Shown here piece after piece: positions 57,487-64,000 of a DNA stretch of 64,000 bases (positions are counted from its first letter, which is position 1; the number at the start of each line of letters is the position of its first letter). Under the pieces are notes generated by a model. It saw nothing but the letters and a program-made list of their open reading frames with translations. It searched no databases and was not told where the DNA came from. The position numbers and the translations under genes are program-made. Location of the stretch: contig CAJUFS010000002.1 in the NCBI GenBank assembly GCA_910585575.1, positions 30,073-94,072 of the forward strand, in the 5' to 3' direction. The DNA is from an uncultured Adlercreutzia sp. (GTDB lineage Bacteria > Actinomycetota > Coriobacteriia > Coriobacteriales > Eggerthellaceae).

Positions 57487-57529
57487 GGCGCACCGCGATG
57501 CTCGAGCATGCTGAGCGTGCCGTGTAATT

Positions 57530-57559
57530 CGAAGGCCCTGGCCCAAGCCGGGGCCTTCG
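57530..57559 (+). terminator. Hairpin after the giant gene
   Basis: CGAAGGCCC (57530-57538) pairs with GGGCCTTCG (57551-57559), a nine-base stem with a twelve-base GC-rich loop, 44 nt after the stop codon. Only a weak T content follows, so the terminator call is moderate. The remaining gap to 57764 shows no recognisable gene. Confidence 0.5.
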
Positions 57560-57764
57560 TGCGTTAGGGACGTTTTGGCGGGAGCGCCTTCACGTCAATA
57601 GGACAGGGGCGGTCGAAGCCGCACTGTGAGAAGGGGTAACGCGCCGTCAATACCAGAGAGACGGTGAATACGCCGAACGACGCGTCAAAAAGGCGCCCTG
57701 TTGCGCTATTCTGATTCGAGGAACGACGTGGGGCCGATGATGGGCTGGGAAGAGGTGGCCGACG

Positions 57765-59156
57765 GTGTATTGCAGCTTTTGCGGGAAGGAAATTCCCGAC
57801 CAATCGACGTTTTGCGGCTATTGCGGCAAGAAGCTGGTATACATCGGCGATCAGCCCGATGATGACTCCTATGAAGAATACGACCAGGAGGTTGCCTCCT
57901 GGTTCGGTGTGCCCTCGTGGGGCTACTACGAAGAAGAATGGGATGAGGAGACAACCCCTGCCGAGGAGGTCGTCATCGAGGAGAGCGACGGCGCCGATGC
58001 CGAGGGCGACCCCGAGGAAGGCGTGACTGAGGCTTCCAGCGATGCTTCCGATGCTGAGGCGACCGAGGGCGAAGGCGCAGATACTCCTGAGGTTGAAGGC
58101 TCTGAAGTGCCCGAGAGCGGCGAGGCTGCGGCGGATGCGGCTTCCGACGAGAGCGCCGACGCGTCCGACGGGGAAGAGGCCGACGAGAGCGAGTCTCGTG
58201 ATCGGGCCGCAGCCGCGCTCGATGACGGCGACGTGCCCGTTCCGGGTGAGCCTGCCTTCGGGCCGGTGCGGCCTGCCATGCGCCCGCTTTCGCGCGATGC
58301 CTTTGCCGACGCCGCTTCGGGGGGCGTGTACGTGCCGCAGGTGGCCGCGGCGGCCTCGCGCAAGCGCGGCATTGCGGCGCCGGCGGTCGTGGGCATCGCG
58401 GCTGCGGCGCTGATCGTCGGCGCGGCGGGGGCCTTCGCCCTGGCCGGTCCGTTTTCTCCCTTCGCCCCCAGCGCCGATGGCGAAGGGCCTGCAGCCACGC
58501 AAACGACGTCGTCCGACGGGGCGGCGGCAGGCAAGGACGCGGCGGGTGCCGGCGATGCAGCTGGCAGCGGTGACGCAGCAGTCACCCCCGAGGAGGCGGA
58601 GGCGCCTTCTGACGGCGATGCTGCCGAGGACGTGGCGGCTCAGACGGGCTTCAGCTCGGCCAAGAAACTGGTAGCCGCTTTGGAAACGCCGCTGTACGAT
58701 GCGCTCGGTGAGCGCTTCTCCCATGCCACCATGCGCCTGCTGGTTATCGACGAGCTCGATTTCATGGTGCCGGCTTACGCCGAGGCCCTAGCCCGGGAAG
58801 CCGGTTTCTCTACCGTGAAGGAATTCGCCCGCAACGCCGAGGACACCGAGGCCAGCCAATTCGGCGACTATGCCGGCACCTGGTCTTTCGCGCTGGCGCG
58901 CGGCTCGAAGTGCTCTGCGCGCACGGTGGAGCGCATGGAGCGCCAGTGCCAGCTGCTCGGCGTCGACCTCGCCATTGACAAGGCCTACAAAATTGAGGCG
59001 GTCACCAGCAACTACCCGTCCGACTATCAAAGCGACAACGTCGACGACGAGGGGCTCTACCATAAGGTGACACCCTATACGGCTATCCAGGTGGACGGCC
59101 GCTGGTATCTGTACACCGATGCGCTGGCGCCGGTCAAGAGCGACGACGAGGCCTAG
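57765..59156 (+). CDS. Zinc-ribbon single-pass membrane protein (first paralog)
   Basis: A 463-aa protein starting at GTG with AGAGGTGG upstream. A zinc ribbon at the very N-terminus (Cys3, Cys6, Cys17, Cys20; CSFCGKEIP, FCGYCGKK) is followed by a strongly acidic Glu/Asp/Ala spacer (about 35-150). A membrane segment AAPAVVGIAAAALIVGAAG lies near residues 205-228, then an Ala/Gly/Asp spacer, and a C-terminal extracellular domain (about 290-463) with YKIEAVTSNYPSD and DGRWYLYTDAL. The layout is zinc ribbon inside, sensor-like domain outside. The same architecture is encoded 10 nt downstream, indicating duplication. The function is unknown. Confidence 0.8.
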   Translation: MYCSFCGKEIPDQSTFCGYCGKKLVYIGDQPDDDSYEEYDQEVASWFGVPSWGYYEEEWDEETTPAEEVVIEESDGADAEGDPEEGVTEASSDASDAEATEGEGADTPEVEGSEVPESGEAAADAASDESADASDGEEADESESRDRAAAALDDGDVPVPGEPAFGPVRPAMRPLSRDAFADAASGGVYVPQVAAAASRKRGIAAPAVVGIAAAALIVGAAGAFALAGPFSPFAPSADGEGPAATQTTSSDGAAAGKDAAGAGDAAGSGDAAVTPEEAEAPSDGDAAEDVAAQTGFSSAKKLVAALETPLYDALGERFSHATMRLLVIDELDFMVPAYAEALAREAGFSTVKEFARNAEDTEASQFGDYAGTWSFALARGSKCSARTVERMERQCQLLGVDLAIDKAYKIEAVTSNYPSDYQSDNVDDEGLYHKVTPYTAIQVDGRWYLYTDALAPVKSDDEA

Positions 59157-59166
59157 GGGAGGGGCT

Positions 59167-60444
59167 ATGAACTGCGAATTCTGTGGCCAAGAGCTTTCCG
59201 ATGACATGCTGTTCTGCACCCGATGCGGTCGCCCCACTCCGCTGGCGGGCGAAGAGGCTCCGGCCTTCGTCGAATCTCCGGACGCCACTGGGCCCCTGCC
59301 GCGCCTCGACGACGAGGGCAACCCCGTCGAGGGAGCGCTAGCCGCCGAGGAGGACGACCTGACGGAGGAAGCCGCGACGGGCGCCGAGGAGGACGACGCG
59401 GCGGCCGAGGTGGCTGAGGACGCCGAGCGCTTTACCGAGCAGAGTGCGGCGTTGGAGACATCGGCTGAGGCCACGGCCGGGGATGACGCGGACGCTAGTG
59501 CGGAAGCCGCGGCCAAAGAGGCCCAGAGCGCCTCGGACGTCGATGCCGCGATAGAAGAAGCTTCGGGCGCGACCGTTGCGCCGGCGTCCGCCGGGGAGGC
59601 TGGGTCCCGTGCGACAGCGGACGTTGCCCGTTCGTCTTCGACGGTGCCGGTGGTGGCGGTGCACAAGAGTCGTGTGCCTCTGGTCATTGGCAGCGTCATC
59701 GTGGCCCTCGTCGTTGGCTGCGCGTGCTTCGTCGGTGGCCTGTACGTAGCGAAAACGGGGGCGCTCAACGAGATCTTCCCCGGCCTGGCTGTCGAGCAGC
59801 CGGCAGAGCCGGCAACGGCCCCTGAACCTGCGGCCCCCGAAGACCCTGCGGCGGCGTCGGGAGATGCGGCGCCCGTCGAGCCTTCCGACGACGAAGAGGC
59901 GCCGGGCGTTGTCAGCGCCGAAGAGGTTTCCCTGGCGGTGCAGGAGGGCTGGGAGGCGCTTATCGCCAATGAGTTCAGCGACGAGGCGCGCCAGGCCTGG
60001 ATGGAGACGGTGCTGTCGCTGCAGCCGACGGGCGTGCTCGAGGCCTACGAGGCGCTCGTGGGCATTGAGGGCGACTCGCTGCTGCCTTTGTACCTGTACG
60101 ATGATCTGCCGCTTGCCTATCAGCAAAGCGTGGAGGATTTCCTCCAGGGCGATACGGCGGCCGTCACCGTTCAGAATACGCCGGCGGGCAAATCGGCGCT
60201 GGCGGCCATTACGGTGTACTTCGGTGAGCTCGGGCAGAGCGTCGCCGGTCAGGTGGAGCAGCTTGACTTGCCTCTCGAAGTGACGGATGCCTTCGTGCTG
60301 GGCCTGGAGATTGCGCCGACTTCTGACGGGGCTCTGGGCAAGGACACCGTCGCTATCAATGAGGGCACCGACGGCTATCTGGCCTACGAGTACGACGGTC
60401 GCTGGTACCTGCTGGCCCCACAGCTCGAGCGCACTGACGTCTAG
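59167..60444 (+). CDS. Zinc-ribbon single-pass membrane protein (second paralog)
   Basis: A 425-aa protein in the same operon, with GGGAGG just before the ATG at 59167. The zinc-ribbon cysteines are at the same positions as in the preceding protein (3, 6, 17, 20; CEFCGQELS, FCTRCGRP). An acidic Ala/Glu spacer (about 35-165) leads to a membrane segment VPLVIGSVIVALVVGCACF (about 170-195), an Ala/Pro/Glu spacer, and an outer domain (about 255-425) ending YEYDGRWYLLAPQLERTDV, which parallels the DGRWYLYTDAL ending of the first paralog. The outer domains otherwise differ, so the pair may sense or bind different things. No enzymatic motif is seen. Confidence 0.8.
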   Translation: MNCEFCGQELSDDMLFCTRCGRPTPLAGEEAPAFVESPDATGPLPRLDDEGNPVEGALAAEEDDLTEEAATGAEEDDAAAEVAEDAERFTEQSAALETSAEATAGDDADASAEAAAKEAQSASDVDAAIEEASGATVAPASAGEAGSRATADVARSSSTVPVVAVHKSRVPLVIGSVIVALVVGCACFVGGLYVAKTGALNEIFPGLAVEQPAEPATAPEPAAPEDPAAASGDAAPVEPSDDEEAPGVVSAEEVSLAVQEGWEALIANEFSDEARQAWMETVLSLQPTGVLEAYEALVGIEGDSLLPLYLYDDLPLAYQQSVEDFLQGDTAAVTVQNTPAGKSALAAITVYFGELGQSVAGQVEQLDLPLEVTDAFVLGLEIAPTSDGALGKDTVAINEGTDGYLAYEYDGRWYLLAPQLERTDV

Positions 60445-60550
60445 GCTGGCGCATTCGGCGCTTTCCTTGCTCAGCGCGTCCAAAGCGGATTGCGGGGTAG
60501 GCAAAGGAGGCTGTCTCTCGCGTCTGCCAGGGCCGCTTTTCGCAACGATT

Positions 60551-60559
60551 TGCTATGAT
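60551..60559 (+). promoter_or_regulatory. Extended -10 promoter of the deaminase gene
   Basis: TGC plus TATGAT, 29 nt before the GTG start. CGCAACGA occurs as a direct repeat on both sides (60541-60548 and 60568-60575). There is no clear -35. Confidence 0.55.
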
Positions 60560-60588
60560 GCCCCTATCGCAACGAGAAAGGGGCCGCC

Positions 60589-61890
60589 GTGCTGTTCGCT
60601 GATATTGATCTTCTTGACGAGAACTTTAAGGTGCAGCCCCATCGCTGGGTAGGCGTGCGCGAGGGCCGGGTGGCCTACGTGGGCAGCGTGCCGCCCGCAC
60701 CCGATGAGGCGGTGTCCTTTGGCGAAACCTATAACGGCGCGGGCAAGCTGCTTATGCCGGCGCTTTACAACGCCCATGCCCATGCGCCCATGACTCTTCT
60801 GCGCGGTTATGCCGAGAACCTGCCGCTGCAGCGCTGGCTCGAGGAGAAGTGCTTCCCCTTCGAGGACAAGATGACGGCCGACGATTGCTATTGGGGCACG
60901 GTGCTGGCCTGCGCGGAGATGGCGCGCTTCGGCGTGGTCAGCTTCTCGGATATGTACTACGCCACGGAAAAGCGCTGCCAGGCGGTGCTGGAGGCAGGCA
61001 TGAAGGCCAATATGTGCGAGGGGCTGGTGGCCTTCGAGGACAAGCCCTATGCGGACTATCCCATTGCCGCGCAAATGGAGGCGCTGGTACGTGACTGGCA
61101 CGGAGCGGGGGAGGGCCGCATTCGCATCGACTACAACATTCACTCCGAGTACCTGTCCACCGAGCGCGTGTGCCGCGACATCGTGGATCTGGTGCGCGGA
61201 ACCGACTTGCGCCTGCACATCCATCTGTCGGAAACCCAGAAGGAAGTGGCCGAATGCCGCGAGCGCCATGGCGGTCTCTCGCCGGTGCAGTACTTCGAGC
61301 AGCTGGGCTTGTTCGACCTGCCGGTGACGGCGGCCCATTGCGTGTGGGTCGACGAGGACGACTTGGATATCCTGCAGGCCCACGGGGTGTTCGTGGCCAA
61401 CAATCCTGCGTCCAACATGAAGCTGGGCAGCGGGTTCGCGCCCATTCCCGAGATGCTGCGCCGGGGCATTCCCGTGTGCCTAGGCTCTGACGGCATGGCC
61501 TCGAACAACAATCACAACTTGTTCCACGATATGTACCTGCAGGCGCTTATCTACAAGGGGGCCAGCCTTGATCCCACGGCCGTCACGCCGCAGCAGGCCC
61601 TGGCCGCGGCCACCCGCGTGGGGGCCTTGTCCCAGGGGCGCCAGGATTGCGGTGTGGTGGCCGAGGGCATGCGGGCCGATCTGTGCGTGCTGGACATTAT
61701 GGGCCCCTCGTGGTGCCCCGCGCCCGATCCCGTGTACAACGTGGTGTACGCCGGCAGCGGCAGCGACGTGGTGCTGACCCTGTGCGACGGGCGCGTGATC
61801 TACCGCGACGGCACGTGGCCCACCATCGACGTGGAAGAAGCCAAGGCCCAGTGTGCCGCCCGCACCGCCCGCATTATCAGCGAGCTGTAG
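60589..61890 (+). CDS. mtaD: 5'-methylthioadenosine / S-adenosylhomocysteine deaminase family amidohydrolase
   Basis: A cytosolic metal-dependent deaminase of 433 aa that converts SAH and MTA to their inosine analogues. The composite-domain start strand leads into the barrel metal site His63-x-His65 (NAHAHAPMTLLRGYAENLPL). Further motifs are HIHLSET, AAHCVWVDEDD with the metal His, the ASNMKLGSGFAPI substrate loop, and LGSDGMASNNN with the catalytic Asp. The LQRWLEEKCFPFE segment is characteristic of MtaD-type enzymes. It starts at GTG with AAAGGGG upstream and is transcribed alone. It deals with by-products of the methyl cycle that metF/metH feed. Related guanine or cytosine deaminases are less likely. 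Confidence 0.88.
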   Translation: MLFADIDLLDENFKVQPHRWVGVREGRVAYVGSVPPAPDEAVSFGETYNGAGKLLMPALYNAHAHAPMTLLRGYAENLPLQRWLEEKCFPFEDKMTADDCYWGTVLACAEMARFGVVSFSDMYYATEKRCQAVLEAGMKANMCEGLVAFEDKPYADYPIAAQMEALVRDWHGAGEGRIRIDYNIHSEYLSTERVCRDIVDLVRGTDLRLHIHLSETQKEVAECRERHGGLSPVQYFEQLGLFDLPVTAAHCVWVDEDDLDILQAHGVFVANNPASNMKLGSGFAPIPEMLRRGIPVCLGSDGMASNNNHNLFHDMYLQALIYKGASLDPTAVTPQQALAAATRVGALSQGRQDCGVVAEGMRADLCVLDIMGPSWCPAPDPVYNVVYAGSGSDVVLTLCDGRVIYRDGTWPTIDVEEAKAQCAARTARIISEL

Positions 61891-61909
61891 GGGCGGGCGG
61901 CGGCGGACG

Positions 61910-63994
61910 CTAGTTGCCGGCGGCGCGGGAGGCCTCGTAGGCTTCCACGAGCTTCTTTGTCACGTCGTGAGGCGCCTGCTCGTAGCCCTCAAGCTCCAGG
62001 GTGTAGGAGCCGGAGCCGCGGGTCATGGAGCGCAGGTCCTTCGTGTAGTTGATCACCTCGGCGTAGGGCGCGCGCATCTTGATGATGGTCTCGCCGGCGG
62101 CGAAGCCCGCGTCGGTGCCCACAATGCGGCCGCGGCGCGTGGAGATGTCACCCATGATGGTTCCAGCGTATTCTTCGCCCACCGTTACCTCCAGCGTGGC
62201 CCAGGGCTCCAGGATGATGGGATCGGCCTGGGCGCAGCAGGCGCGGAAGCCGATGCGGGCCGCCGTCTTGAAGGCCATTTCGTTGGAGTCCACGGAATGG
62301 TACGAGCCGTCGAACACGGTGCACTTGATGTCCACCATGGGGTAGCCGGCCAAGAAGCCCTCTTCCATGGCCTCGCGCACGCCTTTGTCCACGGCGGGAA
62401 TGAGGCCGTTCGGGATGGCGCCGCCCTTGATCTCATCCACGAACTCGTAGCCTTCGCCGGGGATGGGGGCCAGGCGCAGCCAGCAGTCGCCGAACTGGCC
62501 GGCGCCGCCGGTCTGCTTCTTGTGGCGTCCCTGGGCCTCGGCCTGCTTCGTGATGGTCTCGCGGTAGGGGATGCGCACGGGCACCAGCTTCGCCTCCACG
62601 CCCGACTGCTCCTTCAGGCGCGCCAGCAGCATGTCCACCTGGGTCTCGCCCATGGCGTGGATGATGGTCTGGTGGGTGTCCTCGTCGCGGGTAATGCGCA
62701 GGGTGGGATCGGCCTCGGCGGCGCGGGCCAGGAAGGTGCCCAGCTTGTCCTCTTCCTTCTTCGACACCGCCTCGATGGCCACGGGGTACAGCGGCTCGGG
62801 CAGGGGCAAAGGCTCGATGGCGATGGTGCCCTCGCAGGACAGGGTGTCGCCGGCGCGCACGTCGGTCAGTTTCGGCACCACTACAATGTCGCCAGCCTTC
62901 GCGCTTTTCACGTCCATGGGCTCCTTGCCCATCATCACCTGGATCTTGCCCAGGCGCTCCTTCTTGCCCGTGCGGCCGCAGACGAGCTCAAGGCCGGGCT
63001 CCAGATAGCCGGAGATGACCTTCAGGAAGGTGAGGCGCCCGACGAACGGGTCCGAGATGGTTTTGAAGGCGAAGGCGCAGGGGGGCTTGGTCTCGTCGAT
63101 GCGTACGGTGACGTCGTCGGCCATTTGGAAGCGACCGTGGCTGCGCGGATGCGGGAAGTAGGTGCAGATGTCCTCCATGAGGCCCTGGATGCCCTGCTTG
63201 ATGATGGTGGAGCCCACGAACACGGGGATGACCAGCTCTTGGGCAATGGCCTTGTCCAGGAGGTTCTCCAGCTCCTCCTGGGTCAGCTGCTCTTCGCCGT
63301 CCAGGTACTTCATCATCAGCTCGTCGTCGGCCTCGGCCACCAAGTCGCACAGCTTGTCGCGGGCGTTGCGGGCCTCTTCCTGGTATTTCGCGTCCAGGGT
63401 GTCCACGTCTTCCACGCGCTCGGCGGTGCCGTCGGCGTCGAAGTAGCGGGCCTTCATGCGGATGATGTCGATGACGCCCTTGAAGTCGGGGCCCTGGCCG
63501 ATGGGGATGGTGACCGGCCCCAGGCGGCCGCCGAAGCGAGCGTGCAGCAGCGCCATGGCGGCGTCGAAGTTCGCGCCCTCGCGATCGATGTGATTGATGT
63601 ACACGGCGCGGGACAGGCGCATGTCCTCGGCCTCGCGCCACAGCTTCGTGGTCATGACGCCCGGGCCGTCGACGGCGTCCACCACGAACAGCGCCATTTC
63701 GGCGGCTTGCATGGTGGCCAGGGTGTCGCCGATGAAATCGGGATGGCCTGAGGTGTCCAGCACGTTGATCTTGTAGTCCTTGTAGGGGATGGGCGCAATG
63801 GAGGTGGAGATGGTGAACTTGCGTTTGATCTCCTCGGGGTCGTAGTCCAGGTACGACTTGCCGTCATGGGTGGTGCCCATGCGCGGGGTCTTGCCGGAAA
63901 CGAAGAGCATGGCCTCGGCCAGTGAGGTTTTGCCGGCGCCATCCTGTCCCACCAGGACGATGTTTCTGACGTGTTCGGGAGCCGGAGCTGCCAT
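61910..63994 (-). CDS. Elongation factor G-like GTPase (EF-G paralog)
   Basis: A translational GTPase-type protein of 694 aa, complete, with its ATG at 63994 near the window edge. G1 is GQDGAGKTS with Lys22; G3 is DTSGHPDF, where canonical EF-G has DTPGH; G4 is NHID instead of NKxD. Domains II-V follow, including GDIVVVPKLTDVRAGDTL, a domain IV start ETITKQAEAQGRHKKQTGG, and a domain V MGDISTRRGRIVGTD. It fits the EF-G-like subgroup with extra paralogs rather than the main fusA in an str operon. The GTPase deviations suggest altered nucleotide handling. It converges with the deaminase gene, with 19 nt between them. It could be a stress or ribosome-rescue factor; the cellular role is not deducible. 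Confidence 0.87.
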   Translation of the reverse strand: MAAPAPEHVRNIVLVGQDGAGKTSLAEAMLFVSGKTPRMGTTHDGKSYLDYDPEEIKRKFTISTSIAPIPYKDYKINVLDTSGHPDFIGDTLATMQAAEMALFVVDAVDGPGVMTTKLWREAEDMRLSRAVYINHIDREGANFDAAMALLHARFGGRLGPVTIPIGQGPDFKGVIDIIRMKARYFDADGTAERVEDVDTLDAKYQEEARNARDKLCDLVAEADDELMMKYLDGEEQLTQEELENLLDKAIAQELVIPVFVGSTIIKQGIQGLMEDICTYFPHPRSHGRFQMADDVTVRIDETKPPCAFAFKTISDPFVGRLTFLKVISGYLEPGLELVCGRTGKKERLGKIQVMMGKEPMDVKSAKAGDIVVVPKLTDVRAGDTLSCEGTIAIEPLPLPEPLYPVAIEAVSKKEEDKLGTFLARAAEADPTLRITRDEDTHQTIIHAMGETQVDMLLARLKEQSGVEAKLVPVRIPYRETITKQAEAQGRHKKQTGGAGQFGDCWLRLAPIPGEGYEFVDEIKGGAIPNGLIPAVDKGVREAMEEGFLAGYPMVDIKCTVFDGSYHSVDSNEMAFKTAARIGFRACCAQADPIILEPWATLEVTVGEEYAGTIMGDISTRRGRIVGTDAGFAAGETIIKMRAPYAEVINYTKDLRSMTRGSGSYTLELEGYEQAPHDVTKKLVEAYEASRAAGN

Positions 63995-64000
63995 GGGCGA

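Noticed and set aside
19159..57486. The giant frame as a fusion artefact of several smaller surface genes
   Set aside because: No internal stop, no internal signal peptide and no internal sorting motif were seen. Export signal and LPQTG occur once each, at the two ends.
45382..57546. A 4,054-codon open frame on the minus strand opposite the giant gene, and similar long minus-strand frames at 30997-35904, 36490-41112 and 26914-30909
   Set aside because: They mirror the GC-rich codon bias of the plus-strand gene. The translations are Gly/Val/His/Leu-rich with no domains, no RBS and arbitrary ends.
61853..63751. A 632-codon plus-strand frame opposite the EF-G-like gene
   Set aside because: It overlaps the well-supported GTPase completely and its translation has no recognisable domain. 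It is a shadow frame.
1..64000. Sortase, transposase, integrase or phage genes
   Set aside because: None of the reading frames shows the sortase TLxTC motif, a DDE transposase or an integrase R-H-R-Y pattern.

Overview
This GC-rich, actinobacterial window carries three sortase-type (LPXTG-like) surface proteins, many TGN-extended -10 promoters and short intergenic gaps. Its gene content (split cobalamin methionine synthase, GHKL/LytTR regulation, very large SdrD-B adhesins, zinc-ribbon membrane proteins) suggests a gut Coriobacteriia member, probably Eggerthellaceae. That placement is inference; there is no rRNA or other phylogenetic marker apart from one tRNA.

Layout. 1-6.2 kb is housekeeping: the first codons of a leftward phosphoesterase-like gene, a metF / MetH-activation / metH operon, a small acidic protein and an Mrp/NBP35 Fe-S ATPase. 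6.2-14.7 kb is accessory: a secreted papain-like protease with a LAQTG sorting signal, tRNA-Ala(GGC), a hipBA toxin-antitoxin pair bracketed by near-identical copies of the tRNA terminator, and an LPETG surface protein of 1,196 aa. The protease and the LPETG gene share a 67-bp upstream block. 14.7-16.8 kb is a LytTR response regulator and GHKL histidine kinase in one operon. 17.1-57.5 kb is the core: a PrsA-like foldase lipoprotein, a 182-aa membrane protein, and one uninterrupted 38.3-kb gene for a 12,775-residue surface protein ending in LPQTG. 57.7-60.4 kb holds two paralogous zinc-ribbon single-pass membrane proteins. 60.5-64 kb holds a methylthioadenosine/S-adenosylhomocysteine deaminase and, convergent to it, an EF-G-like GTPase.

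How the genes may work together. metF, the activation protein and metH make methionine from 5-methyl-THF; the SAH/MTA deaminase consumes by-products of the same methyl cycle but is far away in its own transcription unit. The PrsA-like foldase directly precedes the giant exported protein and could help fold it outside the membrane. The 182-aa protein has a leader clearly homologous to that of the giant protein (27 of 56 residues identical without gaps) and overlaps it by 23 nt, so the two are probably co-translated. No sortase gene is visible, so anchoring must rely on an enzyme encoded elsewhere.

The most unusual object is the giant protein. It has a duplicated N-terminal domain, a long mid-region with aromatic-rich patches, five beta-sandwich-like modules, about ten SdrD-B-type modules (some in tandem units of about 280-320 aa), two PASTA domains, acidic/proline linkers and a C-terminal sorting signal.
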